A stretch of 46,449 nucleotides of DNA from Tenacibaculum sp. (GCA_020629275.1 JAHDDQ010000023.1:1-46449); one strand, 5' to 3'. Counted from the stretch's first letter, positions 17,391 to 24,809 are shown. Notes: a model not told the origin generated them from the sequence alone. A program made the numbers and translations.

Positions 17391-17398
17391 CAAATATA
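17391..17398 (-). promoter_or_regulatory. Bacteroidota -7 box (TATATTTG) for the DUF3667 gene
   Basis: Reads TATATTTG on the minus strand, matching TAnnTTTG, 28 nt before the ATG. No convincing -33 TTG is visible. Confidence 0.4.
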
Positions 17399-17421
17399 TG
17401 GGATTTCGTTAATATTTACCG

Positions 17422-17429
17422 TATTTTTG
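17422..17429 (+). promoter_or_regulatory. Bacteroidota -7 box (TATTTTTG) for the YgiQ gene
   Basis: TATTTTTG matches TAnnTTTG and ends only six nt before the chosen ATG at 17436. If used, transcription would start at or next to the start codon, giving an almost leaderless mRNA. The -33 element is weak. Confidence 0.4.
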
Positions 17430-17435
17430 CACCGT

Positions 17436-19388
17436 ATGAGAATAAGACGACTTTCTGATTGGTTACCAACAACTAACAAAGAAGTAAAATTGAGAGGTTG
17501 GGAAGAGCTAGATGTAATTTTATTTAGTGGAGATGCGTATGTAGATCATCCATCATTTGGACCTGCAGTAATTGGTCGTATTTTAGAAAGTTATGGATTA
17601 CGCGTAGCTATAGTTCCACAACCTAGTGTTCATGATGACTTACAAGATTTTGTGAAATTAGGAAAGCCACGCTTATTTTTTGCGGCTACAGGGGGTTGTA
17701 TGGATCCTATGGTAAGTAACTATACTGCAAGTAAACGCCGTCGTGATAAAGATGCATACACACCTAATGGAGATAAAGGATTTCGACCAGATTATGCAAC
17801 TTCTGTCTATTCAAAAATCTTAAAAGAAAAGTTTCCAGATGTACCTGTTTTAATAGGAGGAATAGAAGCTTCTTTACGAAGGGTAACTCATTACGATTAT
17901 TGGTCGGATAAATTATTACCAACTATTTTAGAAACATCTAAAGCAGATATGTTGGTATATGGAATGGGAGAACAACCTTTACGTGAAATAGTAGAACTTT
18001 TACAGAAAGGAGTTCCTTTTTCTAGTTTGAAAAACATAAAACAGACTGCAGTTTTAATAGGAGAAGGTGAGAAAATTCCAGTTGTTAAAGGTTGGGATGA
18101 TGTAACTATTAATTCTCATGAAGCATGTTTGAAAGATAAAAAGACATTTGCTTCTAATTTTAAAGTAATTGAACAAGAGTCAAATAAGTTGAAAGCTAGA
18201 AGGATATTTCAAAAAGTAAATACTAAAACTTTAGTTATAAATCCACCTTTTCCAACGATGACCGAAAAGGAAATTGATGGTTCTTTTGATTTACCATATA
18301 CACGTTTACCACATCCGAAATACAATAAACGAGGGCCTATACCTGCGTTTGAAATGATAAAGTTTTCTATAAATGTTCATCGAGGTTGTTTCGGGGGCTG
18401 TAGCTTTTGTACAATTTCCGCTCATCAAGGTAAATTTATAGCAAGCAGAAGTCAAGAATCTGTTTTGAAAGAAGTAGATAAAGTGACCAAGATGGAAGAT
18501 TTCAAAGGATATCTTTCAGATATCGGTGGACCATCTGCAAACATGTATAAGATGAAGGGTAAAGTGCAATCAATATGCGATAAGTGTGTTGCACCATCAT
18601 GTATCTCACCTGTAATATGTAGTAATTTAGATACTTCTCACAAACCACTTACTGAATTATATAAAGCTGTAGATGCACACCCAAAGGTAAAAAAGTCATT
18701 TATAGGTAGTGGTATACGACATGACATGTTAGTGCCTGAATTTAATAAAAATGCAGATCCTAAGGAATTAGATGCCTATACAGAAGAGGTTATGACAAAT
18801 CATGTCTCTGGTCGATTAAAAGTAGCTCCAGAGCATACATCAGATCCTGTATTAAAATTAATGCGTAAACCATCCTTTAAATATTTTCATATGTTTAAAG
18901 ATCGTTTCGATCGTATTAATATAAAAAAGAAATTAAAGCTTCAATTAATACCTTATTTTATATCAAGTCATCCAGCTTGTGAATCTGAGGATATGGCAAA
19001 TTTAGCAGCTGAAACCAAGGATATGGGCTTTCAATTAGAACAAGTTCAGGGTTTTACACCTACACCAATGACGGTTGCTACGGTTATTTATTACAGTGGA
19101 TACCATCCGTATACACTGAAACCTACTAAAACTCCAAAAACAAAAAAGGAGAAAGAGGATCAACACAGATTTTTCTTTTGGTATAAGAAAGAAAACAGAA
19201 AGTGGATAAGAGATACTTTATCTAAAGTAGGGAGAACTGACTTAGTGAAAAAACTATTACCAGCTGATACTTCTTGGAGAAAAAATAAGCCAGGTAAACC
19301 CAAGCATACTTTCGATGATGCAGTTAGTACACCTGAAAAAACTTCTAGAAGAAAGAAGAAAGGTTTTAAAGGAAAGCGTAGAAGATAA
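17436..19388 (+). CDS. YgiQ family radical SAM protein
   Basis: This 650-aa protein belongs to the YgiQ family of radical SAM enzymes, whose reaction is not established. It has the N-terminal YgiQ domain (LSDWLPTTNKEVKLRGWEEL, DAYVDHPSFGPAVIGR), an ATGGCMDPMVSNYTA block and IGGIEASLRRVTHYDYWS. The radical SAM cluster is RGCFGGCSFC (C318, C322, C325; CxxxCxxC). Further Cys (CDKCVAPSC) may hold a second metal site, and a basic C-terminus (RRKKKGFKGKRRR) suggests RNA or ribosome contact. I start at the ATG at 17436 because homologues begin just before SDWLPT; the open frame runs 222 nt further upstream but overlaps the divergent DUF3667 gene. Confidence 0.93.
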   Translation: MRIRRLSDWLPTTNKEVKLRGWEELDVILFSGDAYVDHPSFGPAVIGRILESYGLRVAIVPQPSVHDDLQDFVKLGKPRLFFAATGGCMDPMVSNYTASKRRRDKDAYTPNGDKGFRPDYATSVYSKILKEKFPDVPVLIGGIEASLRRVTHYDYWSDKLLPTILETSKADMLVYGMGEQPLREIVELLQKGVPFSSLKNIKQTAVLIGEGEKIPVVKGWDDVTINSHEACLKDKKTFASNFKVIEQESNKLKARRIFQKVNTKTLVINPPFPTMTEKEIDGSFDLPYTRLPHPKYNKRGPIPAFEMIKFSINVHRGCFGGCSFCTISAHQGKFIASRSQESVLKEVDKVTKMEDFKGYLSDIGGPSANMYKMKGKVQSICDKCVAPSCISPVICSNLDTSHKPLTELYKAVDAHPKVKKSFIGSGIRHDMLVPEFNKNADPKELDAYTEEVMTNHVSGRLKVAPEHTSDPVLKLMRKPSFKYFHMFKDRFDRINIKKKLKLQLIPYFISSHPACESEDMANLAAETKDMGFQLEQVQGFTPTPMTVATVIYYSGYHPYTLKPTKTPKTKKEKEDQHRFFFWYKKENRKWIRDTLSKVGRTDLVKKLLPADTSWRKNKPGKPKHTFDDAVSTPEKTSRRKKKGFKGKRRR

Positions 19389-19399
19389 AAATATATATA

Positions 19400-19440
19400 A
19401 AATAAAAGAGCTTACATTAAATATGTAAGCTCTTTTATTT
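19400..19440. terminator. Bidirectional terminator between YgiQ and YceI genes
   Basis: Perfect 18-bp stem (AAATAAAAGAGCTTACAT / ATGTAAGCTCTTTTATTT) with a five-base loop, T-rich on either strand. It serves two convergent genes. Confidence 0.92.
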
Positions 19441-19455
19441 TATGAAAATTAAGTT

Positions 19456-20037
19456 TTATTTTAACTCTATGTCAGCAACTAAATCAAACTCATCATAAAT
19501 AGCCTTATCTTTTAAATTATCAAAAAAACTAGTAGATCCGTATTTTACATTGAATTTAGTTCTATCTACTTTCAAAGAAGCAGTTGCTTTATTGCCGTAA
19601 ATAGAAATTATGAAGTTTACTGTTTTTGTAATTCCCTTTATTGTTAAATTCCCTTTTACGTTGTAAGCGTTTTTACCAGTTGCTTTAACTTTAGAAAATA
19701 TTAAAGTAGCTGTATTGTACTTTTCAACTCCGAAAAAGTCGTCTGATTTTAAATGTCCATCTAATTTATTCTTATAATCACCAGATAAATCTGTGGTATT
19801 TATTGTAGTCATATCTATAGTTATGGCTCCTCTTGAAAGCTTATTGTCATCAAAAGATAATGTACCTGATTTTATAGCTATAGTTCCGTTATGAGATCCG
19901 GTAACTTTATAACCTTTCCATGTCACTTTACTAGTAGTAGTATTAATTTTTTTCTTTTCTTTTTTAATTGTAGTGAAAGAAAATGTAGTGAATGTAATTA
20001 ATGTAAGAACTAAAAAATTTCTAATTGATTTTTTCAT
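19456..20037 (-). CDS. YceI family periplasmic protein
   Basis: This 193-aa exported protein has a signal peptide (~1-24, RNFLVLTLITFTTFSF) and a YceI lipocalin-like beta-barrel (~33-193), which in the family binds polyisoprenoid or other hydrophobic chains. Landmarks are SKVTWKGYKVTGSHNGTIAI, the DLSGDYKNKLDGHLKSDDFF loop, KGNLTIKGITKTV, and the closing FDLVADIEL. The length is typical. It has a strong terminator and no operon partner. It could be involved in lipid carriage or osmotic or acid stress, but nothing in the sequence decides. Confidence 0.92.
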   Translation of the reverse strand: MKKSIRNFLVLTLITFTTFSFTTIKKEKKKINTTTSKVTWKGYKVTGSHNGTIAIKSGTLSFDDNKLSRGAITIDMTTINTTDLSGDYKNKLDGHLKSDDFFGVEKYNTATLIFSKVKATGKNAYNVKGNLTIKGITKTVNFIISIYGNKATASLKVDRTKFNVKYGSTSFFDNLKDKAIYDEFDLVADIELK

Positions 20038-20132
20038 GATATCGTTGTTTAAATTGATATTACAAATTTCGCTAACAATACTAATATGAAAAATGAACTA
20101 GATTATTAAATAAAGTTAAACTAGATTAACTT

Positions 20133-20717
20133 TTACATATTATGGGCTAATTGACTTTTAATTTTACTCAAAAATTCCTTTGTAATTCCTAAATATGAAG
20201 CAATCATATATTGAGGAATACGTTGTTCTATTTTAGGATAACTATCTTTAAAAATAAGGTAACGTTCTTTAGCCGTTTTACTAAAATTTCTTACTATTCT
20301 TTTTTGAGATGCAACTAAAGCTCTTTCAGTTATTTTTCTAAAACATCGCTCAAGTTTAGGGATTTCGATGTATAATTCCTCAAGAATTGTATAAGTTAAC
20401 TGGATAAGTTCAGTATTTTCAAGACATTGAATATTATAATCTGCTGGAGTTTGGGTAATAAAACTGCCCATATCAGAAGTCCACCAATCTTCGATAGAGA
20501 ACATGACAATATGTTCTTGTCCGTCGTTACTCATGTAGAAATTTTTCGTGCAGCCTTTTATGATAAAATTGACATACTTGCATACATCACCTTGCTGAAC
20601 TATGTATTGATCTTTAAGATATTTTCTCAGAATTACTTTCTCCCGAAGTATGTTTTCTTCTGTAGGTGTTAATACTACAATACGATTAATATACGCTAAT
20701 AAAGAATTGATTTCCAT
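20133..20717 (-). CDS. Crp/Fnr family transcriptional regulator (copy 1)
   Basis: This ~194-aa regulator has an N-terminal cyclic-nucleotide-binding-like beta-roll (IVQQGDVCKYVNFIIKGC, FYMSNDGQEHIVMFSIEDWW). A dimerisation helix follows, and the C-terminal HTH is reduced (YMIASYLGITKEFLSKIKSQ). The Arg-Ser phosphate cassette of CRP and the four Cys of FNR are absent, so the ligand is unknown. The frame opens with a TTG four codons earlier; I chose the first ATG (20717) as the more likely start. It shares layout and the signature AKERYL...IASYLGIT with the regulator at 22031, so they are paralogues. DUF1801 lies just upstream on the same strand. Confidence 0.88.
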   Translation of the reverse strand: MEINSLLAYINRIVVLTPTEENILREKVILRKYLKDQYIVQQGDVCKYVNFIIKGCTKNFYMSNDGQEHIVMFSIEDWWTSDMGSFITQTPADYNIQCLENTELIQLTYTILEELYIEIPKLERCFRKITERALVASQKRIVRNFSKTAKERYLIFKDSYPKIEQRIPQYMIASYLGITKEFLSKIKSQLAHNM

Positions 20718-20764
20718 ATGGAGGGGCAATGTTAGTCTTCAATTATACGATAAAAATAGAATTT

Positions 20765-21109
20765 TTAAAGATATAATTCCATAGCAATATCAAAGATATT
20801 ATAAATTTTTTGTTTTGGTATATCTTGATCAGGAGATATCATAAGTATAGCAGTAAACGTTCGGTTTCCTTTAATTAAATCAGGATGCTGAATATGAGCT
20901 CCTTTACCAATAGCTATATAGGGTGTTTGCGTTTTCTTTTCAACCCATAGATAACAGAAGATTTGCTTTTTATACATAAAGCAAGGAAGTTTATAATACC
21001 ATTTATGTTCAAGGGACAAATTATAATTTTGTATTATGGCTTTCAGAGCAAGCAGACAGCTTTTTACAGGTTCTTCTTTTTCATAATAATACGCTTCTAA
21101 AGATTTCAT
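20765..21109 (-). CDS. DUF1801 (YdhG-like) protein
   Basis: This 114-aa small cytosolic protein fits the DUF1801 family. Features are an N-terminal helical part (EPVKSCLLALKAIIQNYN), the typical EHKWYYKLPCFMYKKQIFCYLWVEKK core, and PYIAIGKGAHIQHPDL. The family is related to the frataxin-like fold group and has no established reaction. It lies 47 nt upstream of the Crp/Fnr gene on the same strand, so the two are probably cotranscribed. Confidence 0.8.
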   Translation of the reverse strand: MKSLEAYYYEKEEPVKSCLLALKAIIQNYNLSLEHKWYYKLPCFMYKKQIFCYLWVEKKTQTPYIAIGKGAHIQHPDLIKGNRTFTAILMISPDQDIPKQKIYNIFDIAMELYL

Positions 21110-21158
21110 AAGAAATTATTTTTAACGGTAATGTATAACGATACTTAGTAAAAAGCAA

Positions 21159-21195
21159 ACATCAGGTTTTGAATGATTCATTCAAAACCTGATGT
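21159..21195 (-). terminator. Terminator of the DJ-1/Hsp31-like gene
   Basis: Long perfect inverted repeat ACATCAGGTTTTGAATGA / TCATTCAAAACCTGATGT with a minimal loop, followed on the minus strand by TTGCTTTTT. It sits 31 nt past the stop codon. Confidence 0.85.
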
Positions 21196-21226
21196 AATAA
21201 TATAATGTATAAAAATATTCTAACTA

Positions 21227-21901
21227 TTATAGTTGTTTTAACAAATGCTCTGCTACAAGTTCAGATGAAGCTGGGTTTTGTCCGGTAATTAAATGACCAT
21301 CAACGGTAGCATAAGGTTGCCAATCTCCAGCTTTAGAATAGTTTCCACCATTGTTTTGTAACATATCTTCTACTAAAAAAGGAACAACATCCGTAAGCTG
21401 TACTGCTTCTTCTTCAGTATTACTAAAACCAGTAACATCTTTTCCTTTAACTAAAGATTCGCCTTGAATTTTAGTGTTCTTAAATACTGCAGGAGCGTGA
21501 CAAACAGCTGCAACAGGCTTGTTTTTAGTATAGAATTCCTCAATTAAACGAGTTGAATTTTTATCTTCAGCTAAGTCCCATAATGGACCATGGCCACCAG
21601 GATAGAAAACAGCATCATAATCTGATTCTTTAATGTTTTCTAAAATATGTGTATTAGCTAATTTTTTTTGAAGCTCAGTATCTTCATTAAAACGGTCTGT
21701 AGCTGATGTTTGAGAGTCTGGAGTTTCACTACTAGGATCGATAGGAGGTTGTCCACCTTTAGGAGAAGCTAATGTAATTGCTACATCTCTGTCTGCTAAA
21801 TAATAATATGGAGCAGCAAATTCCTCTACCCAAAAACCAGTTTTTTTTCCAGTTTCACCTAATTTATCGTGACTTGTTAGTACAAATAGAACTTTTTTCA
21901 T
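21227..21901 (-). CDS. DJ-1/PfpI (Hsp31/glyoxalase III-like) type 1 glutamine amidotransferase domain protein
   Basis: This 224-aa cytosolic enzyme belongs to the DJ-1 superfamily branch with Hsp31-type glyoxalase III or deglycase activity, which detoxifies methylglyoxal. Catalytic features are the acidic residue of WVEEFAAPYYYL (E26/E27), the nucleophile elbow AAVCHAPAVF (C134, H135), and the FYPGGHGPLWDL oxyanion region. The C-terminal TVDGHLITGQNPASSELVAEHLL is the standard closing block. The length fits the ~225-aa single-domain form common in bacteria. It is distinct from the lipoprotein DJ-1 at 15741. Flanking Crp/Fnr and sigma genes hint at stress control, but it has its own promoter region and terminator. 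Confidence 0.92.
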   Translation of the reverse strand: MKKVLFVLTSHDKLGETGKKTGFWVEEFAAPYYYLADRDVAITLASPKGGQPPIDPSSETPDSQTSATDRFNEDTELQKKLANTHILENIKESDYDAVFYPGGHGPLWDLAEDKNSTRLIEEFYTKNKPVAAVCHAPAVFKNTKIQGESLVKGKDVTGFSNTEEEAVQLTDVVPFLVEDMLQNNGGNYSKAGDWQPYATVDGHLITGQNPASSELVAEHLLKQL

Positions 21902-22030
21902 AATTGTTTGTTTTATGTGGATTTATTATTTGATTTTTATTATAAATACGAAGTATTTTCGAGCTGATAATAAAAAGATAAACAAATTTATGAAGTACTT
22001 CTATCTTAAAAAATGATGTATGGTAAGAAA

Positions 22031-22630
22031 TTAAGTATTGGCAATTTCTTTTCGAATTCTACTTAAACTTTCTGTTGTAATACCGAGATAAGATGCAATA
22101 TGGTAATTTTTTAAATGTTTTTCTATGGTAGGGTACATCTTTAAAAAACTTAAATAACGTTCCTTAGCTGTTTTGGTAAGATTGGCTAAAATTCGCTTTT
22201 CATGTCTAACCAAAGCTTTTTCCATTTTTTTTCTGAAGAAGCTTTCTATTTCAGGTATTTGCTCGAATATGATTTCTAAAGCTTCTTTATGAATTTTGTA
22301 TACGATTGCTTTTTTTATGCAAGCAATTTGATGCACTGTTTTCTCATTACCGAAATAAGCAATATAATCGCTAATCCACCAATCCTTAATAGCAAATTGA
22401 ATGGTATGTTCTTTACCTAATTCATCAGTATGATAAGTTCTTAAACAACCATTAATTACATAATATTGGTGTTGAATACGTTCGTTCTGATATAGTAATA
22501 TATCTCCTTTATTTACTTCAACAACACTAAAATGCTTAGTCATAAAATCTAACTGTATCTTAGTTAAATTAACAGTGCTAAATATTTTAGTTATAATTTC
22601 TGATTCGGCACTTTGTATGGAAGTTTTCAA
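22031..22630 (-). CDS. Crp/Fnr family transcriptional regulator (copy 2, linked to sigma factor)
   Basis: This 199-aa regulator has a beta-roll cNMP-binding-like domain (~20-125: VVEVNKGDILLYQNERIQHQ, AIKDWWISDYIAYFGNEKT), a long helix (IEKALVRHEKRI-like, ~140-155) and a short HTH (NYHIASYLGITTESLSRIRK, ~172-192). CRP's Arg-Ser ligand cassette and FNR's iron-sulfur Cys are missing. It starts 7 nt after the stop of the SigZ-like gene, so it is surely cotranscribed with it. Paralogous to the regulator at 20133. I infer that it acts in the same stress response as the sigma factor. Confidence 0.9.
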   Translation of the reverse strand: MKTSIQSAESEIITKIFSTVNLTKIQLDFMTKHFSVVEVNKGDILLYQNERIQHQYYVINGCLRTYHTDELGKEHTIQFAIKDWWISDYIAYFGNEKTVHQIACIKKAIVYKIHKEALEIIFEQIPEIESFFRKKMEKALVRHEKRILANLTKTAKERYLSFLKMYPTIEKHLKNYHIASYLGITTESLSRIRKEIANT

Positions 22631-22637
22631 GGGTAAA

Positions 22638-23180
22638 TTATTTACAGATTTTACAATCTTCTTTATCTTTAATTTCGCCTACTAATTTACCATTTTCATC
22701 AAGAATAAAATCACAACAGTTCATAAAACCTTCGGTAATCATTTTTCGAGCTCGCTGAATTTGAGATTTGGTGGTCGCAAGATTTTGATTTAGATAATTT
22801 GCAACTTCCTGTTGCTTCATCCCTTTAATGTCAGCTAAGAATAGAGGGGTTCTATATTTTTTAGGTAACTTTTTAATAATTCCTCTTAAACAGTCACTTT
22901 CAGTATGAGAGGTATCAGTGGTTTCCTCGTCTTTTAACTCTAAATTGTCAATGCTATTGACGTGTTTTGTGCTTTTAAAATAGTCGATGATTGTATTTCT
23001 GGCTACTGTAAAAATCCATGACTTTAACTTATCGGTGTCTTTAAGTGTATGGAGCTTGGTGTGTATTTTTATGAATGTACCCTGAATAATATCTTCGGTT
23101 ATATTCTCATCATGAATCTTACTAATGATGAATTTTCTTATATCATTATTGTAAACTGTCCAAATCTCTTGAGTAGTCAT
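22638..23180 (-). CDS. SigZ-like ECF RNA polymerase sigma factor with Cys-rich tail
   Basis: This 180-aa ECF-type sigma-70 factor has region 2 at ~10-72 (DIIQGTFIKIHTKL, KLKSWIFTVARNTIIDYFKS) and region 4 at ~100-150 (IIKKLPKKYRTPLFLADIKG, MKQQEVANYLNQNLATTKSQ). Past the HTH is a SigZ-like tail with FMNCCDFILDENGKLVG and a terminal CKICK, giving C155, C156, C176 and C179. Such tails could bind metal or sense thiols in place of an anti-sigma factor, and no anti-sigma gene is visible here. The gene lies 61 nt downstream of a Cys-rich mini-ORF and 7 nt upstream of a Crp/Fnr gene, all minus strand. Confidence 0.92.
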   Translation of the reverse strand: MTTQEIWTVYNNDIRKFIISKIHDENITEDIIQGTFIKIHTKLHTLKDTDKLKSWIFTVARNTIIDYFKSTKHVNSIDNLELKDEETTDTSHTESDCLRGIIKKLPKKYRTPLFLADIKGMKQQEVANYLNQNLATTKSQIQRARKMITEGFMNCCDFILDENGKLVGEIKDKEDCKICK

Positions 23181-23196
23181 TTCATTTAGATTTTAG

Positions 23197-23234
23197 AAAC
23201 TTGTTTTCTTTGTAAAAGCAAAGAAAACAAGTTT
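23197..23234 (-). promoter_or_regulatory. Perfect 16-bp hairpin between Cys-rich peptide and sigma gene
   Basis: Inverted repeat AAACTTGTTTTCTTTG / CAAAGAAAACAAGTTT with a six-base loop. It begins 7 nt after the peptide stop and ends 16 nt before the sigma ATG. On the minus strand no proper T run follows, so it may act as a leaky terminator or 3'-end stabiliser that lets the short peptide mRNA exceed the sigma mRNA. Confidence 0.65.
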
Positions 23235-23241
23235 AAAAGAT

Positions 23242-23346
23242 TTAACAATTGCAGTTTGCACAAGAACAGTTGTTACAAGTACAATTTATACAGTTTCCAG
23301 TTTTACACCCTTCGCACGTACATGTGCAGTTATTTTTATAATTCAT
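23242..23346 (-). CDS. 34-aa metallothionein-like cysteine-rich peptide
   Basis: An ATG-initiated 35-codon frame (TAA at 23242-23244) encodes 34 aa with 11 cysteines at 7, 9, 11, 14, 19, 22, 24, 27, 29, 32 and 34. They are arranged as overlapping CxC and CxxC pairs separated mainly by Thr, Asn, Ser and Gly. There is no signal peptide and almost no hydrophobic residue, so it cannot fold around a core. This is the pattern of a metallothionein that wraps soft metals such as Zn, Cd or Cu(I). It does not resemble the cyanobacterial SmtA sequence as I know it. It lies directly upstream of the SigZ-like gene, separated by a hairpin. It falls below usual gene-size cut-offs and is probably unannotated. 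Function is inferred from composition. Confidence 0.7.
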   Translation of the reverse strand: MNYKNNCTCTCEGCKTGNCINCTCNNCSCANCNC

Positions 23347-23347
23347 C

Positions 23348-23388
23348 AGACTATATTATTTTTAGTTCATACAGTAGACTATGATAGT
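23348..23388 (-). promoter_or_regulatory. Repeated ATAGTCT elements upstream of the Cys-rich peptide gene
   Basis: On the minus strand ATAGTCT occurs twice, 28 nt apart (plus-strand AGACTAT at 23348 and 23376). The distal copy is part of an 11-nt inverted repeat ACTATGATAGT (23378-23388). This could be an operator for a dimeric regulator or an ECF promoter element. Short motifs; low confidence. Confidence 0.3.
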
Positions 23389-23451
23389 TTAAAAAAGATG
23401 CAAATTATGAGTTTAAATTTCAAAATATTTTCTGAAGATAAAAAATAAAGA

Positions 23452-23943
23452 TTATTTGTAGGTTGTTATAGGTTGTAAAACATCTTCAAAATATTTTTGC
23501 CATTTATGGTCTTTCAATTCTTCTCCAAACTCATGAAACTCACCTTTAGGTGTTGTGGTAAAAGTTAAGCGTCTTTTATTATTGAAATATACTCTAAATA
23601 CTCCGTTTTCAAATGTTCCTTTATATTTATCTCTAAGTCCTTTTTTTGAAAAAGGATGGTAGTAATAATTTTTATTTGTAACGTCGTAACTAATAATAGT
23701 ATGAAGCGCAATCCAAGGAGATTTAACATTAAGTACTAGAAGATTACCATCCATTATATAACGTACATCTTCAGTTACTTCAACACTTTTTTTAGAAGTT
23801 TGATTATACGAAATTGAAGTTCCTTTCCAATTTCCTATCATAAAAGAAAGTTTAGTTAAGGCTTCTTTTTCTTCATTTTGAGCATTGGTAGGTATCGAAA
23901 TTAATACAAAAAAAATGAATATATAAATTACAAGGTTTTTCAT
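23452..23943 (-). CDS. Secreted lipocalin-like protein (DUF1579-type)
   Basis: This 163-aa exported protein has a signal peptide (MKNLVIYIFIFFVLISIPTNA, cleavage near 21). The mature part is beta-rich and opens with LSFMIGNWKGTSISY, the 'GxW' start typical of lipocalin-like and DUF1579 domains. DEDVRYIMDGN-like and HTIISYDVTNKNYYYHPFS strands follow. No catalytic motif is visible. It may bind a small ligand in the periplasm. It stands alone between the Cys-rich peptide unit and the 4TM gene. The family assignment is tentative. Confidence 0.6.
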   Translation of the reverse strand: MKNLVIYIFIFFVLISIPTNAQNEEKEALTKLSFMIGNWKGTSISYNQTSKKSVEVTEDVRYIMDGNLLVLNVKSPWIALHTIISYDVTNKNYYYHPFSKKGLRDKYKGTFENGVFRVYFNNKRRLTFTTTPKGEFHEFGEELKDHKWQKYFEDVLQPITTYK

Positions 23944-24125
23944 AAAGTTTAAATTTACAGATAAAAGTCGTTTTAATTAGAACTCTGACTTAAAATTTAA
24001 ATTTACTTAATTCTTCTTCTTCTCCAGTAATTTCTACTCTGATTATTGTATCCTAATTTTGTGAATACGTATAACGCTAACTTTTTAAAGTATATAATTT
24101 CTTCAACCTGCCCAATTAATACTTT

Positions 24126-24548
24126 TTAGTTATAAAATAAAATGCTTGCAAGTATTACCCAAATTCCGATACAAATACCGATTAATCCTAATTTTCCTTG
24201 TATAGGAGCTAATTTTCTTAATAATTTAGCTCCTTTTTCTTTTGCTTCTTCATTTTTTGATAAAAGTAATTTGTTAATTACTCCGTAACCTAATATAAAG
24301 CCTAGAACAGCTTGTATTGATGCGCTAGCTATCCATGTAATCCACCAAATCGGCCAGCTTCCAAGAATTCCAATGTTTAAAATTGCTTGTATTACTCCCC
24401 AAATTCCCCAGAAACAGAATAACAAACCAATCCAACCTTGATAAGGGGCAATTTGGTCTAATAATTCTTTTGCATTTGGTTTTCTTGATAGTAATAAAGA
24501 AGGAGCTGCAAGTAATCCTAAAATAATTAGTGTAATTCCGTAAATCAT
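24126..24548 (-). CDS. Four-TM membrane protein with internal duplication
   Basis: This 140-aa inner-membrane protein has about four hydrophobic helices. Two halves repeat the same unit. Residues ~27-54 read [20 protein letters not shown] followed by WGIWGVI; residues ~108-134 read [20 protein letters not shown] followed by GIWVI. Each unit is preceded by a charged loop. The central helix is Trp-rich ([15 protein letters not shown]). This looks like an ancient in-gene duplication giving a pseudo-symmetric membrane protein. I do not recognise a named family. A 182-nt gap without a supported gene separates it from the lipocalin-like gene. Confidence 0.75.
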   Translation of the reverse strand: MIYGITLIILGLLAAPSLLLSRKPNAKELLDQIAPYQGWIGLLFCFWGIWGVIQAILNIGILGSWPIWWITWIASASIQAVLGFILGYGVINKLLLSKNEEAKEKGAKLLRKLAPIQGKLGLIGICIGIWVILASILFYN

Positions 24549-24650
24549 TTTTTTAAATTTTAAAGTTATTAGTTTTTTTAGTGTATTATTTTGATTCTAT
24601 AAATTTTAGATAGAAATGGATTGTTCTTATTTAATAGTTAAGGATTAGAG

Positions 24651-24719
24651 TTTCTTTAGGTGAAGCTTCTGTGTTTTTAGAATTTAAATTCACAGAAGTC
24701 TTCAGTATACCTAAGAAAT
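24651..24719 (-). other. Long imperfect hairpin downstream of the surface-protein gene
   Basis: Arms TTTCTTTAGGTGAAGCTTCTGTG and CACAGAAGTCTTCAGTATACCTAAGAAA pair over about 20 bases with small bulges around an AT-rich loop. It lies in the 261-nt gap after the LRR gene stop. A shorter AATTGCTT/AAGCAATT hairpin sits at 24781-24799. Neither has a good T run; together they may end or protect the long mRNA. Confidence 0.5.
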
Positions 24720-24809
24720 ATTATATTCAAAGAACAACTTATTTTTTGGAGTTCATTTTGAGTTTTTTTGTCGTAGTTTTAATTGCTTGTTAAGCAATTT
24801 ATTAAAGCC

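Noticed and set aside
17214..17435. 74-codon N-terminal extension of the YgiQ frame.
   Set aside because: It overlaps the divergent DUF3667 gene, encodes no family-like sequence, and YgiQ homologues start at about 17436.
24010..24113. Open frame of about 33 codons on the minus strand rich in Arg (NYWRRRRIK), in frame with the stop of the 4TM gene.
   Set aside because: No ATG, GTG or TTG opens it; it could only be reached by stop-codon readthrough or an ATT start, and I see no homologous pattern.
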